The notes under the pieces were generated by a model that ran no database searches, had not been told where the DNA came from, and was given only the letters and a program-made list of their open reading frames with translations. Made by a program: the position numbers and the translations under genes. Positions 1 to 7,913 of a stretch of 64,000 bases of DNA are shown one piece after another. The DNA is from CAYNEI01 sp964396185 (GTDB taxonomy: Archaea > Thermoplasmatota > SW-10-69-26): the NCBI GenBank assembly GCA_964396185.1, contig CAYNEI010000012.1:1-64000 (forward strand), written 5' to 3'. Positions within the stretch are counted from its first letter, which is position 1. Every line of letters starts with the position of its first letter.

Positions 1-324
1 CAGGGGGTGCCAGGGGGCGGTGAAGACCCGGTGTTCGCGGGCCAGGCGCTGCACCTCGCGATAGGAGGGGTGGAACTCGACCTCGTCGATGCGCTCACCA
101 GTGGGCGAGCGCCGGTGGAGCGTGGGCCTGTGGCGGTCAGCCAAGCGCGCTTGGGGGTCCACCTCCGCGGGTGCTGCTTGCCCCAGGGCGTCCAAGCGTG
201 GCCGGGAGGCATCGAGGATGGCTGGCTCAGTGTAGTGCTCCAGGAGCGCTTGGAGCGTGGGGTCCTCGCGCCACCAGTTCTCGCCGGGTGCGGGCTGGGC
301 GGGGACGAGGGACGCATCGCTCAT
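1..324 (-). CDS. AidB-like acyl-CoA dehydrogenase, N-terminal part
   Basis: Partial gene running off the left edge. ATG at 324 opens a 108-codon reading frame. Residues near 75-85 carry GERIDEVEFHPSYREV, the hallmark N-terminal block of the AidB branch of acyl-CoA dehydrogenases (GxRIDEVEFHPxxH). It is followed by LAREHRVFTAPWHPL, also typical of that branch. AidB-like flavoproteins are tetrameric acyl-CoA dehydrogenase relatives tied to fatty acyl metabolism or alkylation response. The FAD and acyl-CoA sites lie outside the window, so activity cannot be judged. Family assignment is fairly sure; the exact substrate is unknown. Confidence 0.8.
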   Translation of the reverse strand, partial: MSDASLVPAQPAPGENWWREDPTLQALLEHYTEPAILDASRPRLDALGQAAPAEVDPQARLADRHRPTLHRRSPTGERIDEVEFHPSYREVQRLAREHRVFTAPWHPL

Positions 325-378
325 CACCACGGTGTAGGGTCTCGGTGGGCATAAGCCCGGCGCTTGAGTCCCTGGAGC

Positions 379-1053
379 CTACTCGCTCTCTGCGGCGGGG
401 ATCTCCTCGAGCCGGATCTCGGGGGCTCTCTCGGCTTCGGCGCCGGCCGGGGTTGCGGGGAGGGCAGCCGCGGCGGCCAGGGAGAGCCCCGAGACGAGCG
501 TCATGTACCAGGCCAGCGAGGCCCCCCAGGACATGGCCTGGTTGGACCCCCAGAAACTGTCAGATGGGTCATCGTTCCCCTCTTCGCCTTGGCTCTCCTC
601 GATCGCACCCGGGTAGCCCACCATGACTTGGACGCACGCACCCAGGGCAAGCACGGCCGCCAGGGCTAGAACCCCGACGCGCAGGCCGCGCGTGGACCAC
701 TCGAGCTCGGTGCCCAGCGTGCGGGCCAGCAACAAGCCGAGCCCCGCTAGGCCGATGATGAGCGCACCGATCAGGAGCAGCATGGTCACATCGAACAGGG
801 AGGCCACTGGCTCGAAGTCGGGGTCGTTGTCGTAGGACTCGGTGGCCGAGAAACCCTGCCCGCTGGTCACGACCTCGTTGAGCTTCCAGGTGAGCTCGAT
901 GTCACCGCTCCCGGGACCGGAATCCCCGGCATCGACGGTCCACTGGCTCCAGCCGCTGGTGAACCCGAAGATCAACAACACGGCGCCCAGCGCGGCAAGC
1001 CCGACGCGGATCCACGAGCGATCCACGCCACCCCCCGATGTGATACCGTCCAT
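379..1053 (-). CDS. four-TM membrane protein, paralog of the next gene
   Basis: A 224-residue integral membrane protein with hydrophobic segments near residues 16-33, 88-110, 124-145 and 175-195. A soluble loop after the first helix is rich in Asp, Gly and Ser. The segment PGAIEES followed about 15 residues later by SFWGS and SWGASLAWY recurs in the neighbouring gene (1126-1842), so the two are tandem paralogs from duplication. The C-terminal tail is acidic. I do not recognise a named family. No catalytic motif is visible, and a structural or sensory membrane role is only a guess. Confidence 0.75.
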   Translation of the reverse strand: MDGITSGGGVDRSWIRVGLAALGAVLLIFGFTSGWSQWTVDAGDSGPGSGDIELTWKLNEVVTSGQGFSATESYDNDPDFEPVASLFDVTMLLLIGALIIGLAGLGLLLARTLGTELEWSTRGLRVGVLALAAVLALGACVQVMVGYPGAIEESQGEEGNDDPSDSFWGSNQAMSWGASLAWYMTLVSGLSLAAAAALPATPAGAEAERAPEIRLEEIPAAESE

Positions 1054-1125
1054 CTCAGAACCCTCACCGTGCCAGGCCCTTCTTGGACTAGAACCCTGCG
1101 GATAACGAAGCTGGCGCTCGATGCC

Positions 1126-1842
1126 TCAGCGCTCGAAGCCGGGCGCCATGCCCACCTCGACGGTCATCTCATCCACCTCAGACGGGCGCAGCGGGCCTGG
1201 GCTCCAGCCGAGCAGGCGAGCCCCTGCGGCCGAGAGACCAGCGAGCAGCAGGAACCACCATGCCATCGACGCCCCCCAGCTCGCCTGGGCGCCCTCCTCT
1301 TCGCAGGATCCCCAGAAGCTCTCCGCTGGCGAGTCCCCGGTCCCCTCGCAGATGCCCGGGTCACCGCCGGAGTCCTCGCTGATCGCACCCGGCAGCATGA
1401 TCATGATCTGCAAGGGGGCCAGCAGCATGAGCCCGGCAGCAGCCACGGCGGTCCACTTGGCGTAGCGCTCGTGGTCGGCGCCGAGGCTCACGCCCGCCAC
1501 GGGCAGGCTGTATAGGACGAGCGCGGCCAGCCCAGCCAAGAGCGAGAGGAGCACGAGCACGCGCGTGATGGTGAACGCCGTCGCGATGGAATCGGTAGGG
1601 AACCCGATGCAGGCCTGGCCGTAGTCGCAGCTGAACTGGAAGCCACCGCTGATCTCCACCTCGGAGAGCCCGAAGGCCACCGCGATCTGATCCTCGTCGT
1701 CGCCGACGGTCCAGGCGTTCCAGGATGTGTTGAGGCCCACGAGCACCCCGACGATAGCCAGGCCCAGCAGGCCCAGGGTCCAAAGGGGCGGTGGATCCGT
1801 CTCACCCGACATCGGTGCCTCCATGGGTTCTGGCCGGGCCAC
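1126..1842 (-). CDS. four-TM membrane protein, paralog of the upstream-edge gene
   Basis: Paralog of the gene at 379-1053, sharing the membrane layout and the pattern PGAISED, SFWGS, SWGASMAWW. Four hydrophobic segments lie near residues 22-40, 90-110, 130-150 and 190-208. The loop between helices 1 and 2 contains two Cys (SCDYGQACIG), and the loop before helix 4 contains two more (GICEG, GSCEE). These may form disulfides if the loops face outside. In-frame ATGs at 1842, 1824 and 1812 compete, and the last (MSGETD) gives the most compact N-terminus. Function unknown. Confidence 0.72.
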   Translation of the reverse strand: MARPEPMEAPMSGETDPPPLWTLGLLGLAIVGVLVGLNTSWNAWTVGDDEDQIAVAFGLSEVEISGGFQFSCDYGQACIGFPTDSIATAFTITRVLVLLSLLAGLAALVLYSLPVAGVSLGADHERYAKWTAVAAAGLMLLAPLQIMIMLPGAISEDSGGDPGICEGTGDSPAESFWGSCEEEGAQASWGASMAWWFLLLAGLSAAGARLLGWSPGPLRPSEVDEMTVEVGMAPGFER

Positions 1843-1977
1843 AACGGTCCGTGCACATGTAGGTGACTATCGTTGCTGGGCTTCGCCCAACCACAAAGGC
1901 ACCAAGCGCTGAACGAAGGCACGAAGGATGGCCGGTCGAGACGAACGGAATGAGTCCAAGCCCAGGCGGGTGGCGAA

Positions 1978-2090
1978 CACACAGGGGTCACAGGGTAGCA
2001 CGGGGGTCACAGGGTAGCACGCAGGTCACAGGGTCCCGACCGTTCCCGTAGCGGTGTGTTCCCTGTGCTTCCCTGTGTCCCCTGTGCCTG
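1978..2090. repeat. tandem and inverted CACAGGG repeat element
   Basis: The left arm contains GGTCACAGGG three times at an exact 19-bp period (1986, 2005, 2024). The right arm (2054-2090) carries the complement as CCCTGTG three times at 10-bp spacing. The arms can fold into a long imperfect hairpin around 2035-2053. A related purine-rich stretch (CACAAAGGCACCAAG, GAACGAAGGCACGAAGG) lies just left, at 1890-1927. This fills most of the 300-base space between the membrane protein and the VKOR gene; I see no gene in it. Confidence 0.7.
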
Positions 2091-2144
2091 CCATCCGCGC
2101 TGCTGTTCCTGCTTCGTGCCGTCGTGGTTGGGCGTAGCGCCGGT

Positions 2145-2582
2145 TCAGAGCCACCCGCAGCCGCCCAGCAGGAGCCCAAGGATGGCCACGTTGACGGCGT
2201 GACCCAGGAAGCACAGTGGGCACGGGGTCTCCAAGCGCGCGAGAAGCGCCCAGGCGAGGTAGCCGCTGAACGCCACCGTGAACCCGGAGACGGCCAGGAA
2301 CCCATCGCAGGCTGGCAGCGTTCCCTGGACCATGAGCTGGGCGCTTGCGCCGATGACGGCCAGGTACCACGCCAGCCCGTAGGTCGCGTTGAGCGCGCCG
2401 AAGGCCCGCGCGTAGCGCGTGTCGAGCACCCTCGCGCAGGTCTCTTCGTCTATGCGGCAGACGCGAGGCAGCCACCGGGGGTCCGGCGGGATCACGCGCC
2501 GGTCGACCAGGATGAAGTAGAGCGCTGTGAGAGCGCCCAGGCTGGCCACGAGGATGAGCCCCAGCGCCCAAAGATCGGGCAT
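2145..2582 (-). CDS. vitamin K epoxide reductase (VKOR) family membrane protein
   Basis: A 145-residue protein with four predicted helices. It carries the VKOR signature: a cysteine pair in the first extracytoplasmic loop (C42 and C49 in VCRIDEETCARVL) and a redox CPLC motif at 121-124 (TPCPLCFLGHAVN). The arrangement matches the loop-Cys plus CXXC layout of human VKORC1 and bacterial VKOR. Such proteins pass electrons between quinones and Dsb/thioredoxin-like partners to drive disulfide formation outside the membrane. No thioredoxin-fold partner is encoded next to it or fused to it. Confidence 0.85.
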   Translation of the reverse strand: MPDLWALGLILVASLGALTALYFILVDRRVIPPDPRWLPRVCRIDEETCARVLDTRYARAFGALNATYGLAWYLAVIGASAQLMVQGTLPACDGFLAVSGFTVAFSGYLAWALLARLETPCPLCFLGHAVNVAILGLLLGGCGWL

Positions 2583-2597
2583 CTGAACCCGGGACCG

Positions 2598-2936
2598 CTA
2601 GAGCTTCCCCTCTTTAGCCCACTGCTTGAGCTTGTCGCGGCGCTTCTTGGGCGTGTAACCTGTGGCGTTGTTGAGGAACGCGTTCCAGGCGTCCCGCGTC
2701 GCGATGGCGGCGTCCATGTCCGAGAGGTCCTTGTGCTGGTTGTTGATGACCCAGAGCCGGCTCTTCTTGTAGTACCGGGCGCGCACCGATTCGATGAGCT
2801 CGAAGGAGCTCTCGCACCAGTCGCCGTCCTGCTTGACGCTCCCGAACGCCTCCTCCATCACCGATGTGAGCTCGGTCTTGGCGCGGTGGCCTCGCTTCAC
2901 GGGGTAGACGGTTGCATCCTCTGGTGGCTCTGTCAT
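2598..2936 (-). CDS. small basic hypothetical protein
   Basis: A 112-residue soluble protein starting at ATG 2936 (MTEPPEDATVYPV). An open frame extends upstream, but it overlaps the divergent LhgO region and looks non-coding. The body has alternating helical segments, an aromatic core (ARYYKKSRLWVINNQHKDL) and a strongly basic C-terminus (TPKKRRDKLKQWAKEGKL), which could bind nucleic acid. I do not recognise the family. It lies 16 bases after the VKOR start in the same direction and could be cotranscribed with it. Confidence 0.65.
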   Translation of the reverse strand: MTEPPEDATVYPVKRGHRAKTELTSVMEEAFGSVKQDGDWCESSFELIESVRARYYKKSRLWVINNQHKDLSDMDAAIATRDAWNAFLNNATGYTPKKRRDKLKQWAKEGKL

Positions 2937-3054
2937 GGTCGTCCAACACCAACAAGGCACCCCGGGAGCTAAAGCTTTGCACCCCGACGCTCGACGCACA
3001 AGAGGTCGACTCGAAGCGCTGAAGAGGCCCACCCGGTATCCAGGCCCGGGCACC

Positions 3055-4254
3055 GTGACCAGGGACGCCGACGTCATCGTCATCGGGGCAGGCGCGGTGG
3101 GCACGAGCACAGCCCGCGCGCTTGGCTTCCAGGGCTACGAGGTCGTGGTGTGCGAGAAAGAGCCTGGACCAGGCCTCCACCAGAGCGGTCGGAACAGCGG
3201 TGTGGTCCACGTCGGCTACCAGTACGAGCCCGGCACGCTCAAGGCGCGCTTCGCCACCGAAGGGGCCGAGCGGCTCAAGGCCTACTGCCGCCAGCACGGC
3301 ATCCCCCTTGAAGAGGGCGGCCTGCTCGTCGTGGCCCGGAACACCGAGGAGGTGAACCGGCTCGGCGCCATCGCGGACCGCGCCAAGGCCAACGGCGTCG
3401 AGGCCCGGCTGGTGGACGACGACGGGCTCCAGGAGATCGAGCCGCATGCCGCCGGGCAGGCCGGGCTGCATGTGCCCGCGTACGCGAGCTTCGATGCCCG
3501 GGCCTACGTCCACGCGCTGACCGCCGAGGCCATGAACCAGGGTGTGCGCTTCTACTACGACCGCCGCGTCACGGCGATCCAGCAGGACGCCGACGAAGTG
3601 GTGATCGGGACCGACAAGGGCCAGCTGACCGCGCGGGCCGTGGTCAACGCGGCAGGCCTGTTCAGCGACCGGCTGGCGGGCCAGCTTTGCACCGACATGC
3701 GCATCGTCCCGTTCCGCGGGTACTACGCCGAGCTCGCACCCAGACGCCGCGAGCTCGTGGCCAGCCACATCTACCCCACCCCGGACCCCCAGCTCCCGTT
3801 CCTGGGCGTGCATCTCTCCCGCCGCGCGGATGGCCGCGTGATCGTGGGGCCTGGTGCGATGCTTGCCTTCGGCCGGGAGGCCTACCGGTTCCACCAGTTC
3901 AAGCTCCGGGACCTCTGGAGCACGTTCACCTGGCCCGGCTTCTACCGGCTCATGGCGGACCCCAAGATGCGCCGCATGATCCCGAGCGAGGTGCACAAGA
4001 GCCTCTCGCTCAAGGCCATCTGGCGCGAGGCCCAGCAGCTCTGTCCAGCCCTCCAGCCCGGCGATCTCGTGCGAAGTTTCGCCGGCAACCGCGCCCAGAT
4101 GGTGACCAGGGACGGGGAGCTGGTCATGGACCTCGTCGTGCGCGAGCAGGACCGCGCGGTCCACGTGCTCAACGCCATCAGCCCGGGGCTCACCTGCTCG
4201 CTCCCCTTCGGGGAGCACCTCGCTGAGAAGGTTGCGGCGCGGTGCGAACCTTGA
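3055..4254 (+). CDS. lhgO: L-2-hydroxyglutarate dehydrogenase/oxidase, FAD-dependent
   Basis: A 399-residue flavoprotein of the DAO/LhgO family. It has the dinucleotide-binding motif GAGAVG at about residue 11. HQSGRNSGVVHVG followed by YEPGTLKA is the FAD-contacting signature of LhgO/L2HGDH. The C-terminal block NAISPGLTCSLPFGEHLA caps the FAD site. Known members oxidise L-2-hydroxyglutarate to 2-oxoglutarate and feed electrons to quinone or oxygen. I place the start at GTG 3055 because the frame upstream overlaps the divergent gene and adds about 40 unconserved residues. Length fits the family (about 400). Confidence 0.88.
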   Translation: MTRDADVIVIGAGAVGTSTARALGFQGYEVVVCEKEPGPGLHQSGRNSGVVHVGYQYEPGTLKARFATEGAERLKAYCRQHGIPLEEGGLLVVARNTEEVNRLGAIADRAKANGVEARLVDDDGLQEIEPHAAGQAGLHVPAYASFDARAYVHALTAEAMNQGVRFYYDRRVTAIQQDADEVVIGTDKGQLTARAVVNAAGLFSDRLAGQLCTDMRIVPFRGYYAELAPRRRELVASHIYPTPDPQLPFLGVHLSRRADGRVIVGPGAMLAFGREAYRFHQFKLRDLWSTFTWPGFYRLMADPKMRRMIPSEVHKSLSLKAIWREAQQLCPALQPGDLVRSFAGNRAQMVTRDGELVMDLVVREQDRAVHVLNAISPGLTCSLPFGEHLAEKVAARCEP

Positions 4255-4280
4255 CTTGCCTGGGCCCCCTATAGGGGTCC

Positions 4281-5587
4281 ATGGCCGCCGAGAAGCGCCT
4301 CACCGGTCAGGCCACGCCCGAGGGCACCCGCCGCTTCGCGGAGGCCTCGGACAACGCATCTGGCTTCCACCGCGAGGCCCGCGGATTGCAGCTTTCCAGC
4401 CTCGGCATGGGCACGTACTTGGGCGAGGTCAGCGAGGAGGCCAGCCTGGGCTACCGACGCGCCGCCCTGCGCGCCATCGAGCGCGGCATCAACGTGTTCG
4501 ATCTGGCCATCAACTACCGCGATCAGGCCAGCGAGCGCGACGTGGGCAGAGCACTTCGCGAGAGCGGCGTGGACCGCGAGGAGGTTTTCTTGGTCACCAA
4601 GGGCGGCTTCCTCCACGGGGACGCCCCCAACGGGAAGGATGCNNNNNNNNNNNNNNNNNNNNNNNNNNNNNNNNNNNNNNNNNNNNNNNNNNNNNNNNNN
4701 NNNNNNNNNNNNNNNNNNNNNNNNNNNNNNNNNNNNNNNNNNTCTTGGTCACCAAGGGCGGCTTCCTCCACGGGGACGCCCCCAACGGGAAGGATGCGCC
4801 CACGTACATCACGGAGCGCTACCTCTCCCAGGGCGAGCTCACCGTCGAGGAGATCGTGGCCGGGGTCCACTGCATGGCGCCCGGCTTCCTGCGCGGCGAG
4901 CTCTCCCAGAGCCTGGAGAACCTCGACGTCGAGCACGTGGATCTCTACCTCGTGCACAACCCTGAGACCCAGCTCACCCAGGGCGTGCCCCAGGAGGCCT
5001 TCGATCAGGCCCTGCTGGAGGCCTTCACGGAGCTCGAGCGCCAACGCGACCAGGGCACCATCGGTGGCTACGGCGTGGCCACCTGGGAGGCCCTGCGCGT
5101 GGATCCCGAGCACCCCGCTCATCTGGGCCTTGAGCGCCTCCTCGAGCTCGCAGCCAAGGCCCACGAGGCCGCCGGCGTCTCCGCCGACGAGCATGGCTTC
5201 GTGGGCGTCCAGCTCCCCCTCAACCTGGCCATGCCCGAGGCTGCCGGGGTGCCCACCCAGCCGTGGGGGGGCGAGCAGCTCCCTGCCCTGGAGGCTGCCA
5301 ACCAAGCTGGCCTGATCGTGTTGACCAGCGCCTCGCTCTGCCAGGCCCGGCTGCTGGGCAGCCTCACCCACGAGGCCCGCGAGCTCCTGGATGCCGAGGA
5401 CGACCTGCAGGCTGCCCTCACCTTCGCTCGCAGCGCACCAGGCGTGACCACCGCACTGGTGGGCATGGGCCAGGTGGCGCATGTGGACGAGAACCTGGAG
5501 GCCATCTCGGGTCGAGCCATCGAGCCCAGCCGCGTGCGCAAGCTGCTCGAACAGGCCGAGATCCACGATCCGCCGGAGACGACGTGA
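4281..5587 (+). CDS. aldo/keto reductase family protein, interrupted by assembly gap
   Basis: The reading frame begins at ATG 4281 (MAAEKRLTGQ) and ends at TGA 5585-5587, but 100 Ns at 4643-4742 interrupt it. The 55 bp before the gap (4588-4642) recur exactly after it (4743-4797). Removing the Ns and one copy (155 nt) restores a single 383-residue frame. The fold is the aldo/keto reductase TIM barrel: GMGTYLGE, then NVFDLAINYRDQASERDVGRAL (Asp/Tyr region), FLVTKGG (Lys) and VDLYLVHNPE (His). Substrate unknown. It follows LhgO by 26 bp and may share its transcript. Confidence 0.82.
4643..4742. other. scaffold gap (100 N) flanked by 55-bp perfect direct repeat
   Basis: Exactly 100 Ns. The left flank 4588-4642 and right flank 4743-4797 are identical over 55 bp, beginning TCTTGGTCACC and ending GGAAGGATGC. 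This is what results when two contigs that overlap by one assembly k-mer are joined by a default gap. The true gap is probably negative: the contigs overlap and no sequence is missing. Confidence 0.95.
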
Positions 5588-5634
5588 GGATCCCTCCGAG
5601 CTCCAGCGGAGCGTGCGTCGCGACGCCCACAAAA

Positions 5635-5662
5635 ATTCTCATCTCTATGAGAATGTATTTAA
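5635..5662 (+). promoter_or_regulatory. operator-like palindrome and TATA box for AbiE-like pair
   Basis: A perfect inverted repeat, ATTCTCAT (5635-5642), CTCT, ATGAGAAT (5647-5654), lies just before an AT-rich TATTTAA box (5656-5662). The box sits 25-31 nt before ATG 5687, so the mRNA is probably leaderless. The palindrome is well placed for autorepression by the winged-helix antitoxin encoded directly downstream. Confidence 0.65.
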
Positions 5663-5686
5663 CCGTTCTTGCCTATGTGATATTCT

Positions 5687-6319
5687 ATGGGTCTCGCTGA
5701 CTCCAAGCACTTCCTCCGCTTCGTGCACGCGATGGCCACGGATCCCGATGCTAGCGTGCGCGAGCTGAGCGAGGAGACCTCCACCCCACTAGCCACCGCC
5801 CACAGGATCGCGCGGTTCTTCCGGTTCCACCGCGCGATGCCACGGGACCGCTTCGACGTGCGCCGGGGGCTGCGCCTCGCCGCGGATGTCCGCAGGGACC
5901 GCGCAGTCCCAGATCGGACGTTCAAAACCGACGACCTCTACGACCTCCTCCACGCGATCGACCGCGTCGACCACCACCTGGCCTTCGCCAGCGCGGCCAA
6001 CGCCATCGCGCACTTCGAGCCCGTGGACACCCACGTCCGGATCGACAACTCGGAGCAGACCATCCTGGCCGACCTCAAAACGTTCCACTCCGCCTCGGGC
6101 AAGCACGTCGTGCACGTGTACCTCGACGACCTCAGCCGCTACCCGGACCCCATCGACATCGAGGACTACGATGGCGCTGCCACCGCTGGCCCCATGCCCG
6201 TCTGCGATCCCATCGTGACCCTCATCGACCTCCTTAGCCACCCAACGGGCGGCGCGCATGCCGAGTTCCTCGACCGCACGCTCACGCTGGCGGGCACCCT
6301 GCCGGAGCGGCCTTCATGA
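5687..6319 (+). CDS. AbiEi-like antitoxin / winged-helix regulator
   Basis: A 210-residue protein with an N-terminal winged helix (residues 5-50, VRELSEETSTPLATAHRIARF) and a C-terminal domain of the AbiEi type (FASAANAIAHFEP, HVVHVYLDDL, CDPIVTLIDLL). AbiEi proteins repress their own promoter and neutralise the adjacent nucleotidyltransferase. The gene overlaps the next by 4 bp (ATGA at 6316), the usual coupling in AbiE modules. A palindrome and TATA box precede it. Assignment rests on fold pattern and neighbour; specificity unknown. Confidence 0.72.
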   Translation: MGLADSKHFLRFVHAMATDPDASVRELSEETSTPLATAHRIARFFRFHRAMPRDRFDVRRGLRLAADVRRDRAVPDRTFKTDDLYDLLHAIDRVDHHLAFASAANAIAHFEPVDTHVRIDNSEQTILADLKTFHSASGKHVVHVYLDDLSRYPDPIDIEDYDGAATAGPMPVCDPIVTLIDLLSHPTGGAHAEFLDRTLTLAGTLPERPS

Positions 6320-6987
6320 CGCTGGCGGACCACCTCACCCTCGTGCGGGAGCAGAACGCGGCCGAGACGGCCCGAATCGCCCTCGAAACCCTCTCTGGCC
6401 TACCGTTCACCGTGGTGGGGGGCTGGGCCGTCTACGCGCACGGCTCTGACGTGCCGTCCGTCGACCTGGACATCTGGATCCGGCTCGCCTCCCACGATGA
6501 GATCTACGGCGCATTCCTGGAACAGCACGGTGTCCAGCTCGACGCGCCAGGGGGCTCCGAGCGATTCAACCTGGACATCGACTACCTGGACTCGCCCAAC
6601 CCGCTGTTCGGAAGAGACCTCACCTACCCCCGCGATGCGCTGGCGACCGAAGAGCGGGAGCTCTTCGAGCACTCCGTTCAGGTTCTCACGGCGCCGGATC
6701 TCTTGTTCGCCAAGGCCAAGGCGTTCCACGATCGCTCGAAGCAGTGGCTGATCAGCCAGGACCCCGCCCGCTTGGCCGCGCTGCGGCTCCGGGACCCCGA
6801 CGCGGCCCGGTTCATCGAGGAACGTGGGGATGCCTACTTCCTGCGCAAAGCAGGCAAGGACCTCGTGGACATCCGGTTCCTGCGTGACCAGGGCCACGAG
6901 ATGGGAGGGCCACCCGAGATCCGGCGTGTGGTCGCCGCCGAACTCGACGATCCACACCCCGTGCTCGACGCGTGGGGGTCGGCGTGA
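6316..6987 (+). CDS. AbiEii-like nucleotidyltransferase toxin
   Basis: A 223-residue nucleotidyltransferase-fold protein. The motif VVGGWAVYAHG (about 33-43) is followed by SVDLDIWIR with the catalytic Asp pair D-x-D (about 48-52). LLFAKAKAFHDRSK and KDLVDIRFL later in the chain match the AbiEii/DUF1814-type core. Known relatives transfer nucleotides, for example to tRNA acceptor ends, and block growth until restrained by the antitoxin. It is translationally coupled to the upstream AbiEi-like gene. The catalytic residues look intact. Confidence 0.75.
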   Translation: MTLADHLTLVREQNAAETARIALETLSGLPFTVVGGWAVYAHGSDVPSVDLDIWIRLASHDEIYGAFLEQHGVQLDAPGGSERFNLDIDYLDSPNPLFGRDLTYPRDALATEERELFEHSVQVLTAPDLLFAKAKAFHDRSKQWLISQDPARLAALRLRDPDAARFIEERGDAYFLRKAGKDLVDIRFLRDQGHEMGGPPEIRRVVAAELDDPHPVLDAWGSA

Positions 6988-7074
6988 GGCTGGATCATAA
7001 CGCTGCGGGCAGAACCTCAGCTCCGTCGTCTGCTCCAAGGCTACACTTATCGTTCACCACCCCATCTTGTCGGC

Positions 7075-7890
7075 ATGGGACGCGGTGGCTTGATCGTGCT
7101 CGTTGGGCTCCTTCTCCTCGTTCCAGCGGGTTCAGCCACCGTGGACGTCTGGGACGTCACCGAGGCCATCACGGTCCCACCGCGAGGGCATCTCGTCGAG
7201 GGACATGAGATGCGACACAACATCGAGGGTGGAGGAATAATCGGCCCATGCGCTGACGCGCCACACGACTGGATCGCGGAGGTCGAGTACCAGCCACCCG
7301 ATGCCACACTCAAGATCTCCATCGCAGCCAGCGAGGTTCTCAGCCAAGACGGCAGGGGTACGATCCTATGGACCTCCTCCTCGTCGTGCACCTCTGAGAC
7401 ACTCGTGGTGGAGGTGGTCGAGGCTCCGGAACTTGTGACATACAACGTGGAGGCTCGGTTGTGCTACCTTATCTGCGATCTCCTGTATCGTGGACCGAAT
7501 CCTTATTACCCGGACGAGGACGGGGACGCCATCCCCGACCGCTGGGAACCCGTGCTCGGGACCGACCCCGCCGATCCAGACACCGACGGTGATGGGCTCG
7601 AGGACGGGGAAGAGTACGAAGCCTACGGAAGCGACCCCCTGAACCCAGACACAGACGGGGACGGCCTGCTCGATGGGGCCGAAGCCCACACGCACCGCAC
7701 GGATCCCACGGATACCGACACGGATGGGGACCTGCATGACGACCTCGTCGAGGTGGAGAGCGGGAGCCACCCGAACGATCCAGCCAGCATCCCGACGCCA
7801 GCAGGGGCCACGCCTAGCACACCGTTGACCTGGGGCAGCGGGGTCGCCATCTGCGATGAGCACGAACCTCGCGTGCCGGACGAGGTTTAA
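7075..7890 (+). CDS. secreted protein with thrombospondin type 3-like Ca-binding repeats
   Basis: A 271-residue exported protein. It has an N-terminal signal peptide (GLIVLVGLLLLVPAGSA) and a beta-rich region with several Cys to residue 135. The C-terminal half then carries repeated DxDxDGxxD loops: PDEDGDAIPD, PDTDGDGLEDGEE, PDTDGDGLLDGAE and TDTDGDLHDD. These are thrombospondin type 3/EF-like calcium loops, common in archaeal and bacterial surface proteins. A TTAT box near 7047 is 27 nt before the ATG. Role is probably extracellular binding or structure; no enzyme motif seen. Confidence 0.8.
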   Translation: MGRGGLIVLVGLLLLVPAGSATVDVWDVTEAITVPPRGHLVEGHEMRHNIEGGGIIGPCADAPHDWIAEVEYQPPDATLKISIAASEVLSQDGRGTILWTSSSSCTSETLVVEVVEAPELVTYNVEARLCYLICDLLYRGPNPYYPDEDGDAIPDRWEPVLGTDPADPDTDGDGLEDGEEYEAYGSDPLNPDTDGDGLLDGAEAHTHRTDPTDTDTDGDLHDDLVEVESGSHPNDPASIPTPAGATPSTPLTWGSGVAICDEHEPRVPDEV

Positions 7891-7913
7891 TACAGCCGGC
7901 TCGTTGGCCCGCC

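Noticed and set aside
2614..4218. 534-codon open frame on the minus strand opposite lhgO
   Set aside because: It is antisense to a strongly conserved flavoprotein, has His/Val/Gly-rich shadow composition and no recognisable motifs. High G+C keeps antisense frames open.
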